Shown: positions 17,401 to 25,671 of the stretch, piece by piece
Layout of the letters: every line of letters begins with the position of its first letter
Position numbering within the stretch: position 1 is the stretch's first letter
From: a virus
Strand: one strand, 5' to 3'
DNA: 32,556 bases
Virus record (IMG/VR): IMGVR_UViG_3300028388_002120
Location: 1 to 32,556 of that record
Notes under the pieces: generated by a model
What the model was told of the DNA's origin: nothing
The model's database searches: none
Seen by the model: the letters and a program-made list of their open reading frames with translations, nothing else
Program-made: the position numbers and the translations under genes

Positions 17401-20400
17401 AGTAATGAATTTACTGCACTAGAAGATTTTTCAGACCCGGGTTATGGGTTAGTATACCAAGATATATTCACGTATAATGAAGACACAGAATCATATGCAA
17501 GAACCAACCCAAACTATTATTACAACAGTTTAGACGGTGTGCAAGCATATGGAATTAATAAAGAAACTGCATTTATTACAACATTAAGTCATCGAGGCGA
17601 TGCTTACGAAAATCCTGTAAGAGATATAAACGACAGCCGCTGGTTGATAAGGTTACCAAAAGAGTTAGAGAGTCAAGTCTCGGTTGACGATTATTTAAAC
17701 ATTTGGATTGACGATGATGCAGACCCTGTTGATGAATTATTGACCGGAATTGATGCTACAATTATTAACATGAATCCAACAGGCAGCAACGAAGGCACCC
17801 ACAGAATTAGAGATTTCTGGGATGGTTATATTGATTTCAAACACTTTAACACGCAGCGTGATGTAGATTTTGATAGTGACAGTCAAACTGGCGACTTTTT
17901 TGAACCAAAAATAGGTGATATTGTAGAAGACGGGCTAACAGGTACAGAAGCAGAAGTTGTATACTACATAAAAAGAAATCAAAGTGACGCAAGAATTTAT
18001 TTAAAAAATATATCAGGACAAGGTTTTACATTATTAGATCAAATAAAACTAAAAACTCTGGAAACTAACAATATACGTGACGACATTAATGGTCTTCCTA
18101 ATAAACGTCCTATGGGTATAATTCAAAAAATTAGTCTCGCAGATGCAACCGTAGGCAAATTAGCTGTATTTGAAGAATCACAACCTGTTGCAACTGATAC
18201 AAACGGACTTCCGCTTTATGCACCAGGTGCATTCACGTGGCCTGCGAATGCCAATTCTTATTTTGGTGATCTAAATGATTTTGCGTATGTCAATAAAGAA
18301 TATTGGATCTATAAAGAAGTACGCGACGAAGTGGGAATAAACTTGTCAGCAAGTATCCCAAGTACATCAAACAGAGACTGGCAAATTGTATACAATATTC
18401 CTGTTGTAGAAGACGGATTAACAACATATACAAATTCAAAAGGTATTTACAGTTTATATAGACGAACAGGTAATATTTGGCAACACATAAACGACTATAC
18501 TCTGCCTTCAGATGATACACTAGTAGGTAAAACTGTTGCAGTTACACGAGACAATAATCTGTATAGAATTTATATTGGAACCCAAAATCGTGTTCATTTC
18601 GTTAAACATGGCATCGATAATACAGAAACTGCCTATGTGTATGCATTAGATATTGATAAAAATTACAGAGGTGAATACTCTGCAGAAAACTTATATAGAT
18701 TGAATGAAATTGTTAGATACAATTCAGGTTTTTATAAATCTTTGACATTTAATTCTAATGTTACTCCAGCAGGAAGTTTAAAATGGCAATTTATAAGTGA
18801 AGAAGTTGCAAATAGTCATTACGTTCCTATTGATGACAATATATATAACGATACATTGTTTGATCCAATTGATGCTGTTAACCATTTTTCAAAAGATATT
18901 GCAGTATCAGAAAAGGGTGATGTTTTCGTTACTTCGATTGAAACAGACACAAGTGTTGATGTAGATAACAAAATAGCAATTTATCGACTTAATTCCGAAG
19001 GAAGATATGTATGGAGCCAAACAATACTAGCACCACAAAGCAGTACTGGTTGGGCATCTAGCATTGATTTATCTAAAGATGGAAAAACATTAGTTGTTGG
19101 TGATCCAGGTAATAATACCAACGAATCAGATAATGGACTTGTTTTTGTTTATCAGTTAAATTCTAATGCAAATCCGCAGTTTGAGATAACACAGGTCTTG
19201 AATTCTCCTAGAGAAGAAAAATTTGAAAAATTTGGCACAAAAGTAAGTATTACCGATAATTGGATAGCAGTTTCTAGTTTTAATGGTAATATTAGAATTA
19301 ATACTACTATTGATAACGATAGTACAACTTTTGACCGTAAATTTACAACTTATAGTAAACGCCTAACTGACAGCGGTAGTGTAACACTTTATCAAAGAAT
19401 TGATAATGATTATATAATTGCAGAAGAATTAGAGCATCCAGATGCAACAGATGCAAGATTTGGTGAAAATTTATTAATCAATGGTAATGAAATATACATA
19501 GGAAAGCCTAGAGCAATTAATACAATTGACGGGGTTACATACAAAGGCGCAGTATGTAATTACGGGATGCCTAAAGAAAAATACTCCTGGACAGTGTTGA
19601 GAGAAAGCGTTGACGTAGTTGATACTAATAAAATCAAACAAGCATTTTTATATAACACTAAAACCAATCAACTAGTCGAATATTTAGATTATATTGATGT
19701 ACAACAAGGTAAAATTCCTGGACCAGCAGATCAAGAAATTACATTCAAGAGTTACAATGATCTTGCAAAATATAATATAACTACACGCCGCGCCATTTTT
19801 AGTGAATTAAACAATTGGGAAGAACAATATGTTGGAAAACTTTGGTGGGATTTAAGCACAGCAAGATTTAAAAATGCCTATCAAGGTGATGTAATTAACC
19901 AGCTTAATCGCTGGAATAAAATTTTACCAAACTATCAAATTGATGTATATGAATGGGTAGAAAGTGACATTCCTCCCCTAGAATGGGACGAACAAGCAGA
20001 TACGCCTACGGGTTTTGCAAAGGGTATAAGCGGACAAAGTCGTTACGGTAATTTGGCATATTCACAAAAACTGGTTTATGATCCTGTCGCACAAAACTTT
20101 GCTACAAAATATTATTTCTGGGTAAGAAATAAATTTACTATTCCTGATATAGCAGGTAGATCTATAAGTGCAGGTGATGTTGCAAAACTAATTGAAAACC
20201 CTGCCGGTCAAGGTTACCGCTATATTGCATTGTTAAGTAATCGAAGATTTGGACTTGTTAATTGTAAAAATCTAATTTCTGATACTGACATTGCTCTCAA
20301 TATAGCATACTATACACAAGATAATCAAGAACAAAATACACATACCGAATATCAAATAATTTCAGAAGGATTAGAAACTAGTCAACCAAAAGAAGATGTA

Positions 20401-23400
20401 ATATCCAAGTGGGTCGATAGTTTAATAGGCTATGATTCCGCCGGTAGTCCAGTACCAGATCCTAATCTATCACCAAGACAAAAATATGGTAATCTAAATT
20501 ATCCAAGACAAAGTTGGTTTATTAATAGACAGGAAGCTCTTAAACAAGTAATTGAAAGAGCAAACATTGTAATGTCTAGAAATATCATGGTTGACGAATT
20601 TAATTTTGATAGATTGAACAGCAAACAGCCTGAACCTAGAATTACCTCGTTTACATATGATTACGTTATTGATACTATCGACGAACTTCGTTTTGTTGGT
20701 ACAGTCAGATCTAAACCCGCAAAAATTCAACTTAGAGTGAATAACGGTAGTGTCACAAAAGCAAGTATCATCGATCAAGGTAGAGGATATGTTGATCTGT
20801 CTTATGTAGCAGGCAAAAGCTCTAGAAGAAAAGGGCCAAGTTACAGTGTAATTGGAACTGGGCAAGATTTAGAATTAGATTTTACTATTAATAATCTTGG
20901 CCAAGTTACCAATGTTGATATTGTTAATCCTGGATCAAACTACGAGAGTAATACATTAGTTGAAGTTCGTAGATTAAGTGTTTTAGTTCGTAACGACAAT
21001 ACAGTTAATGGTCGTTGGTCGATATATGAATGGAACGAAATTGATAATAAATGGGTAAGGAAAAAGGTACAGAGTTATAACACAACACTGTATTGGAGAT
21101 ATATTGATTGGTACGCAGATGGTTACAGTCAATTTACTACATTTGATTATTTGGTAGATTATAGTTATCAGTTACAAGCATTAGATGATCGTATTGGCGA
21201 TATTGTTAAAATTGGATCAATAGGCTCCGGAGGTTGGCTGTTACTTAGAAAGATAGCAAACACCGGATCAAGAGATTATACTGCCGATTATGAAACAATT
21301 GGTAGAGAAAACGGAACTATAGAATTTGATGCAAAACTTTATGATGTTGCAGTTAGTAATGTAGGATTTGATGCGTTTGCATACGATAGTAAATTCTTTG
21401 ATTCAGAACCTGTCACAGAGACTAGGCAGATTTTAGAAGCACTCAAAGAAGACTTAATGATAGATAATTTAGCCAAAGATTATAACGAATTATTCTTTGC
21501 AAGTATTCGCTATGTGCTATCAGAACAGTTTAATGTAGACTGGGTATTTAAAACTAGCTTTGTTAAAGCCAAACACAATGTAGGTGAACTAGAGCAAAAA
21601 ATTACATATCAAAACGATAATTTACCTAGCTATAATGATTATATCGAAGAAGTTAAACCTTATAAGACAAATGTAAGAGAATATCTGTCAGCATACGATC
21701 GTATTGAGGATACAAACACTCTTACAACGGACTTTGATGTGCCACCATTTTACGATAAAACACAAGGCAAAATCGTTGGAAGTAGCTTGAAAGTAATTAA
21801 CAATGCGCTTGTTGGTGCAGAACCAAGATTTGATAATTTTCCAGACAAAGGCTATATTGATAATGCAGGCTTTGAAATCATAGATATTGCAATAGCTGAC
21901 GCCGGCGCAGGTTATTCAAATACTCCTAAAGTGTTTATCGAAGGCGGCGGCGGAAGTGGAGCTACTGCAAGAGCATATGTGGGTCGAAACAAGATCACAA
22001 ATATCGAAATTACTAATTCTGGAAGCGGATATTTAAGTGCGCCAATAGTCAGGTTAGTTGGCGATGTGGATGACGGCGGCAGAGAAGCAAAGCTAACAGC
22101 CATTTTAGGCAATTCTTTAGCTAAAAGTTTTAAAGTTATTACTAAATTTGATAGGGTAAGTGGCGAGTATTTCATAGTAAGTATGCCTGAAACTGAAACA
22201 TTTACAGGCACTGCTCAAAATACAACATTTAATCTAAGTTGGCCTATGGAATTAAAAACCAATCGTGTTACAGTTACTATTGATGGCGAAAAACAACTAC
22301 GAAGTAAATATTCATTTAGAAATGTTGAGGACAATACTTTATCATATAAAAGACACAAAGGACAAATAGAGTTTGCAACTCCGCCCGCACTTGGTGAACA
22401 AATTGTTGTAGAATATAATAAAGACCCTGCAATGTTAACTAGTGCTGATCGTATTAGAGAGTTTTATAAACCAACAGCAGGCATGCCGGGTATTGACCTA
22501 GGACAACTTATGCAAGGTGTTGATTACGGCGGAGTTGAAGTTCGTAGCTTTGATTTTGATGGTCCTGCAGGGTATGACACAGACGGATGGATGTCAGAAC
22601 CTTGGGATACCTATGACAATACTTATGAAGATATACTGTTTATTGCAGATGGTACAACCGTCGTAATTGATTTAGATCAACCATTAGAAGATGGAGTAGA
22701 ATATAATGTATATCGCAACGGAATTAGGATTGACGATCCTGATTATAATCTTACACCAACAAATCCAAATGCAGAAATGCAATCAATTACAGGTGCAGGA
22801 CAGTCTCTTGTAAATCTTTCAGGTATAACTGCACAGGACGGCGACAGATTTATACTTCGAAAAAATACATCCGACGGTAGCTTCTTACCAGACGGCGATA
22901 GCTTTGACACATTACTAGAAGGCGGCAACTTGTTGTACGGCAATGCAAGTGGAATTAACGCTGAAGATATAATTGTAGACGGCGACTTGTTTGTCACTCC
23001 AGTTTCGTCAGGCGGCCCTGAAGAACTGGTTCCGGGACAAGTTTTAGATACAGTGGATATTAAAGTATACGAGCGTTTTGGTCAAGGTCAAGGTGAAGTT
23101 TATAACCAAAATTATATTACAGACGGTTCTACAAATACCTTTGATTTGGGATTATTTCCAAACAACGACGATGCAGTAATTGTAAAACTAGGTAGTACCA
23201 TATTAAGTGATGATCAATATCTTGTTGATAGGGTTTCGCAAACAGTTAGACTTTACCAAACACCTATAGAAAATCAAAGACTTACAATATTAAGTGTTGG
23301 TCAAAACGGAAAAAATATTATCGATATTAATACAATTATTGCTTCTGGTAATACACCTATATTAGAGACAAAAGTTCAATGGACTAGTGATCTACAATTT

Positions 23401-25032
23401 GTATTCTCCGTAAACGGAGAAACACCAGAATCAGGCACAGTAATTCCTACACAGAATAACGATGGATTTGTAATATTTGAATTTGCGACCGGAAACCCTC
23501 CTGCAGGAACACAATTTGACTATGAAATTTATTCAAATAAGGATCAACAGAATTATAGTAAAATTTCTAAGGATACTTTTATTGCAGACGGTAGCACAAC
23601 AAGCTATGAACTTACAGTAGCGCCACAATACAAGAAACCTGCCGAATATTATACAATAGTAGAAGTTGACGGCAGAATACTAAGTAGCGGCTATAATATC
23701 CAGTATATTGTAGACAACACTTTACAGAGAGAATACGAACTTGAAAAATTCCAAGTTCCAAATTCCACTATTAGTACTGCTTTCTTAGAAGTTTATGTAA
23801 ACGACAGACTTTTAAATCAAGGAGATGAATATCTTGTAAATGTTGGTAATTCTAGTATAATTGTTGATTCTGGACTTCTTTCAGTAGGAGACGAACTTGA
23901 AATTTTCCTTAGAAACTTAGGTGATTATCAGATAAACGGAAATACACTTGAATTTTCAGAAGATTCAATACCAACTGAAGATTCTGTTGTGAATGTTTAT
24001 ACATTTACAAATCATGATGTTACCGGTTTAGAGCGTGTTACGTATGATGTTGTAGCAAGAAGTAGCCTAACAAAAGGCTTAGATGAATTTTCGAGATATC
24101 ATAATTTAACAGGAGGTAAGATTGAGCTAGCTAAACCAGCAGTTGGCGTACAATATGTTTGGGTAATGGTTGACGGTGAGTGGTTAATGCCAACCGTTGA
24201 CTATGAACTAAGTTTAGACAAGCGTATTGTATATCTAAAAGATACACCACAACAGGGCGTCAAGGTAGACATACTACATTTTGCTGCTCCTGTGAGTACT
24301 CCGAGGATTGTATTTAGACAGTTTAAGGACATTCTTAACAGAACTCACTACAAGCGTGTTGACAATGCTCAAGGTATCGTTCTTGCAGAAGACCTTAATA
24401 ATTATGATTTTAGAATAGAAGTTGAAAATGCAAGTTTGCTTCCAAATCCGGATCGTAGACAAAACAAGCCGGGCATTATCTTTGTCAACGGTGAACGTAT
24501 TGAATACTTTGTTAAAGATGGTAACACTCTGCGTCAATTGCGCAGAGGAACACTTGGTACCGGAATCGGAGATGTTTATCCTGCAGGAACCGTAATTGAA
24601 GCTCAAGGACCAGATAAAAATATTCCTTACGCTGATCAAATTATTACTACTAATGTTGAAGCAGTAAGCGAACAATCAAGATTTAGCTTAGATTGGATAC
24701 CAACGTATGGAGTTAACGAATTTGAAGTATTTGCACTAGGACGTCGACTTCGTAAAACTGAACTAGAAGTTTTTGATCCCTCGCTTGCTCAAGATTCACC
24801 CGAAGGGGACATAACAGATCCTGCAGAATTTACAGTAGAATATACATATAACGAAAACGGAATTGCTGTAAATGCAGAATTAGTTTTAACAAGTGCGCTT
24901 GCAGAAGGTCAGAGACTTACTATTGTAAGAAAACTAGGAAGAATTTGGACAGATCCAGGAACACCTCTAAAAGATGCACAAAATGATATTGGTAATTTCT
25001 TACGTCAAAGCGTAAGTGAACTACCTGAATAA
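14422..25032 (+). CDS. Giant baseplate/tail structural protein, C-terminal part
   Basis: About 3535 codons continuing the gene that starts at 9987. The open frame begins at 14422. The nominal GTG at 14545 lies within conserved sequence and has no ribosome binding site, so independent translation is doubtful. Modules in order: CBM5/12-like aromatic segments near 14373-14520, 15175-15310, 16700-16830 and 18658-18803; FG-GAP-like propeller blades near 16460-16690 and 18880-19515, separated by a 2-kb insertion; paired GDIV...IYLKNI modules near 17164-17290 and 17911-18045; Gly-rich GxGY repeats near 20760-20960 and 21895-22070; and repeated beta-sandwich modules from about 22195 to 24300. The C-terminal block with VNGERIEYF and LRQLRRGTLGT resembles large tail proteins of marine T4-like phages. 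No enzymatic motif was recognised. It is probably a wedge-attached, surface-exposed scaffold or adhesin. Confidence 0.75.
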   Translation, partial: DTTVKGQNVRYNGVYYRVTNSHVSSTDFDENNFAKLSSLPQVGGRDAVLRRTFTQRELTLPYGTLIRTVQEVVDFILGYQEWLKNQGIIFEYFNEETNQIEDWNFSTKEFLFWTTQNWAAGSVIALSPGAQEIRFKRDFVVVDNIFDDFYNYSLLKADGKKLERRFSSIARDSENDFGLRSKNTADGIYAIRLPLVQKEHIVLLDNKTVFNDYIYDPEAGYRQERIRVTGFRSDAWSGGLNIPGFIYDNASVTEWEAWKDYSIGSLVKYKEFYYVALGNLTGVEVFNSSDWERLEERPQAQMYPNFDYRINQFADFYDLDSDNFDVEQQKHAQHLIGYQKRQYLQNIINDEVSQFKFYQGFIQDKGTINSLTKLFDALASADKDSLEFYEEWAVRLGRYGATDNFEEVEYIIDEKELKLDPQPIELVDSIPPNDVDLTYKLSRGDVYSSPRNYDHAPFPITTNPQATTRSAGYVFDQDVRFRIDNKSDMIGKSISVIGPEDYIWVTGREEDWDVLQLINTDYRVIDIQVEDEGADGLGQSVTPTAIFTLDRSAEDFDINQVIGMSNVKEQNKGFFGIIEIQNNKITVEVASTQVLVPKEEDEEINGYIAVLRSVRAKSTSNQSPIEVANNTFGNNTLLDKQRVWIDGITETSWKVLQKEKSFDTYYQVINPDNTVSNSVEFGSDIAVNRSNTVMVVGDKNNSKIHSYVRPSISNEFQLVESKDPNTSINGFGDNIAISEDSEILIVGSPEATGFSSNFVGNYSKSISYQQNSIVKYQENYWSAIRQVPAENNAVTFTTFDSYAFIEKNNDSSKLDLLLQGTPYLANELTDHLLVKAPIDQYRATEAGDKLYLRWNLYTNFNRVEGSNIAVQPFPTRINTANTGQYKAPDANFINGEHVIVEKIDQVILLTEYANPPKEGDIVSTSSGQGTVDKVFKKDFSMVLYIKNINGEFLEQDDLFLNEQLVGSYQTPHYNTASGTGGWWYINTNNQYFTSNEFTALEDFSDPGYGLVYQDIFTYNEDTESYARTNPNYYYNSLDGVQAYGINKETAFITTLSHRGDAYENPVRDINDSRWLIRLPKELESQVSVDDYLNIWIDDDADPVDELLTGIDATIINMNPTGSNEGTHRIRDFWDGYIDFKHFNTQRDVDFDSDSQTGDFFEPKIGDIVEDGLTGTEAEVVYYIKRNQSDARIYLKNISGQGFTLLDQIKLKTLETNNIRDDINGLPNKRPMGIIQKISLADATVGKLAVFEESQPVATDTNGLPLYAPGAFTWPANANSYFGDLNDFAYVNKEYWIYKEVRDEVGINLSASIPSTSNRDWQIVYNIPVVEDGLTTYTNSKGIYSLYRRTGNIWQHINDYTLPSDDTLVGKTVAVTRDNNLYRIYIGTQNRVHFVKHGIDNTETAYVYALDIDKNYRGEYSAENLYRLNEIVRYNSGFYKSLTFNSNVTPAGSLKWQFISEEVANSHYVPIDDNIYNDTLFDPIDAVNHFSKDIAVSEKGDVFVTSIETDTSVDVDNKIAIYRLNSEGRYVWSQTILAPQSSTGWASSIDLSKDGKTLVVGDPGNNTNESDNGLVFVYQLNSNANPQFEITQVLNSPREEKFEKFGTKVSITDNWIAVSSFNGNIRINTTIDNDSTTFDRKFTTYSKRLTDSGSVTLYQRIDNDYIIAEELEHPDATDARFGENLLINGNEIYIGKPRAINTIDGVTYKGAVCNYGMPKEKYSWTVLRESVDVVDTNKIKQAFLYNTKTNQLVEYLDYIDVQQGKIPGPADQEITFKSYNDLAKYNITTRRAIFSELNNWEEQYVGKLWWDLSTARFKNAYQGDVINQLNRWNKILPNYQIDVYEWVESDIPPLEWDEQADTPTGFAKGISGQSRYGNLAYSQKLVYDPVAQNFATKYYFWVRNKFTIPDIAGRSISAGDVAKLIENPAGQGYRYIALLSNRRFGLVNCKNLISDTDIALNIAYYTQDNQEQNTHTEYQIISEGLETSQPKEDVISKWVDSLIGYDSAGSPVPDPNLSPRQKYGNLNYPRQSWFINRQEALKQVIERANIVMSRNIMVDEFNFDRLNSKQPEPRITSFTYDYVIDTIDELRFVGTVRSKPAKIQLRVNNGSVTKASIIDQGRGYVDLSYVAGKSSRRKGPSYSVIGTGQDLELDFTINNLGQVTNVDIVNPGSNYESNTLVEVRRLSVLVRNDNTVNGRWSIYEWNEIDNKWVRKKVQSYNTTLYWRYIDWYADGYSQFTTFDYLVDYSYQLQALDDRIGDIVKIGSIGSGGWLLLRKIANTGSRDYTADYETIGRENGTIEFDAKLYDVAVSNVGFDAFAYDSKFFDSEPVTETRQILEALKEDLMIDNLAKDYNELFFASIRYVLSEQFNVDWVFKTSFVKAKHNVGELEQKITYQNDNLPSYNDYIEEVKPYKTNVREYLSAYDRIEDTNTLTTDFDVPPFYDKTQGKIVGSSLKVINNALVGAEPRFDNFPDKGYIDNAGFEIIDIAIADAGAGYSNTPKVFIEGGGGSGATARAYVGRNKITNIEITNSGSGYLSAPIVRLVGDVDDGGREAKLTAILGNSLAKSFKVITKFDRVSGEYFIVSMPETETFTGTAQNTTFNLSWPMELKTNRVTVTIDGEKQLRSKYSFRNVEDNTLSYKRHKGQIEFATPPALGEQIVVEYNKDPAMLTSADRIREFYKPTAGMPGIDLGQLMQGVDYGGVEVRSFDFDGPAGYDTDGWMSEPWDTYDNTYEDILFIADGTTVVIDLDQPLEDGVEYNVYRNGIRIDDPDYNLTPTNPNAEMQSITGAGQSLVNLSGITAQDGDRFILRKNTSDGSFLPDGDSFDTLLEGGNLLYGNASGINAEDIIVDGDLFVTPVSSGGPEELVPGQVLDTVDIKVYERFGQGQGEVYNQNYITDGSTNTFDLGLFPNNDDAVIVKLGSTILSDDQYLVDRVSQTVRLYQTPIENQRLTILSVGQNGKNIIDINTIIASGNTPILETKVQWTSDLQFVFSVNGETPESGTVIPTQNNDGFVIFEFATGNPPAGTQFDYEIYSNKDQQNYSKISKDTFIADGSTTSYELTVAPQYKKPAEYYTIVEVDGRILSSGYNIQYIVDNTLQREYELEKFQVPNSTISTAFLEVYVNDRLLNQGDEYLVNVGNSSIIVDSGLLSVGDELEIFLRNLGDYQINGNTLEFSEDSIPTEDSVVNVYTFTNHDVTGLERVTYDVVARSSLTKGLDEFSRYHNLTGGKIELAKPAVGVQYVWVMVDGEWLMPTVDYELSLDKRIVYLKDTPQQGVKVDILHFAAPVSTPRIVFRQFKDILNRTHYKRVDNAQGIVLAEDLNNYDFRIEVENASLLPNPDRRQNKPGIIFVNGERIEYFVKDGNTLRQLRRGTLGTGIGDVYPAGTVIEAQGPDKNIPYADQIITTNVEAVSEQSRFSLDWIPTYGVNEFEVFALGRRLRKTELEVFDPSLAQDSPEGDITDPAEFTVEYTYNENGIAVNAELVLTSALAEGQRLTIVRKLGRIWTDPGTPLKDAQNDIGNFLRQSVSELPE

Positions 25033-25035
25033 ATA
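25028..25035 (+). promoter_or_regulatory. Late-promoter-like box overlapping the giant gene stop codon
   Basis: AATAAATA contains the TAA stop of the giant gene (25030-25032) and lies 27 bases before the ATG at 25063. It differs from T4 TATAAATA at the first base only. The following leader (ACATACAGTATAGGA) is closely similar to the one at 31160-31184, which supports a shared control element. Confidence 0.6.
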
Positions 25036-25062
25036 CATACAGTATAGGAATGGAACTTAAAC

Positions 25063-25671
25063 ATGGTAAATGAAAACAGTGGCGTATATGTACAAGGTTA
25101 CATCAAAATCCATAATCCGGAAACAGGTGAAATCTTTGTTGACAAAAAGAATGCTATTCATTATGAAAATATGAGTATAGCACTTGCGGAAAGTCTTGGT
25201 AATGCTGGCCAAGGCCCTATCAGCGAAATGTGTTTTGGTAACGGCGGCACAAATGTAGATCCAACCGGTATTATTACATATCTCACACCTAACAGCACAG
25301 GAACTAATGCAGGACTTTATAATCAAACTTTCACAAAAGTAGTTGATGATCGTAATGCTAATAATACAGATCCAACACGTAACAAAATAGAAACACGACA
25401 CGTAAGTGGTAATAATTATACCGATATCTTAGTGACTTGTTTACTTGACTACGGCGAACCAAACGGACAAGATGCATTTGACACAGCCACTGACCAAGAT
25501 GCTCTTTATGTGTTTGATGAAATTGGTCTTAGAGCCTCAGGGTCAAACGGGTTAGGATCCGGAAAATTAATTACTCATGTTATCTTTCATCCGGTGCAGA
25601 AATCACTTAATAGACTTATTCAAATTGATTACACTGTGAGAGTACAAAGTTTAAGTGGGGGTAATGCATAA
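25063..25671 (+). CDS. Conserved T4-like virion structural protein of 202 residues
   Basis: A compact, probably beta-rich protein (KIHNPETGEIFVDKKNAIHY, MSIALAESLGNAGQGPISEM, FHPVQKSLNRLIQIDYTVRV). I recall very similar sequences annotated only as structural proteins in T4-like cyanophages, next to the baseplate genes. No enzyme motif, signal peptide or membrane segment is visible. It is not similar to T4 gp8, the gene expected by strict T4 order. ATG 25063 has AGGAA at 25046-25050 and a late-promoter-like box before it; the end overlaps the next ATG by one base (TAATG). Its position between the giant protein and the fibre set suggests a baseplate rim or fibre-attachment role, which is inference. 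Confidence 0.7.
   Translation: MVNENSGVYVQGYIKIHNPETGEIFVDKKNAIHYENMSIALAESLGNAGQGPISEMCFGNGGTNVDPTGIITYLTPNSTGTNAGLYNQTFTKVVDDRNANNTDPTRNKIETRHVSGNNYTDILVTCLLDYGEPNGQDAFDTATDQDALYVFDEIGLRASGSNGLGSGKLITHVIFHPVQKSLNRLIQIDYTVRVQSLSGGNA

Noticed and set aside
20494-20865. A 123-codon open frame on the minus strand
   Set aside because: Antisense shadow of the giant structural gene; no start signal or conserved motif.
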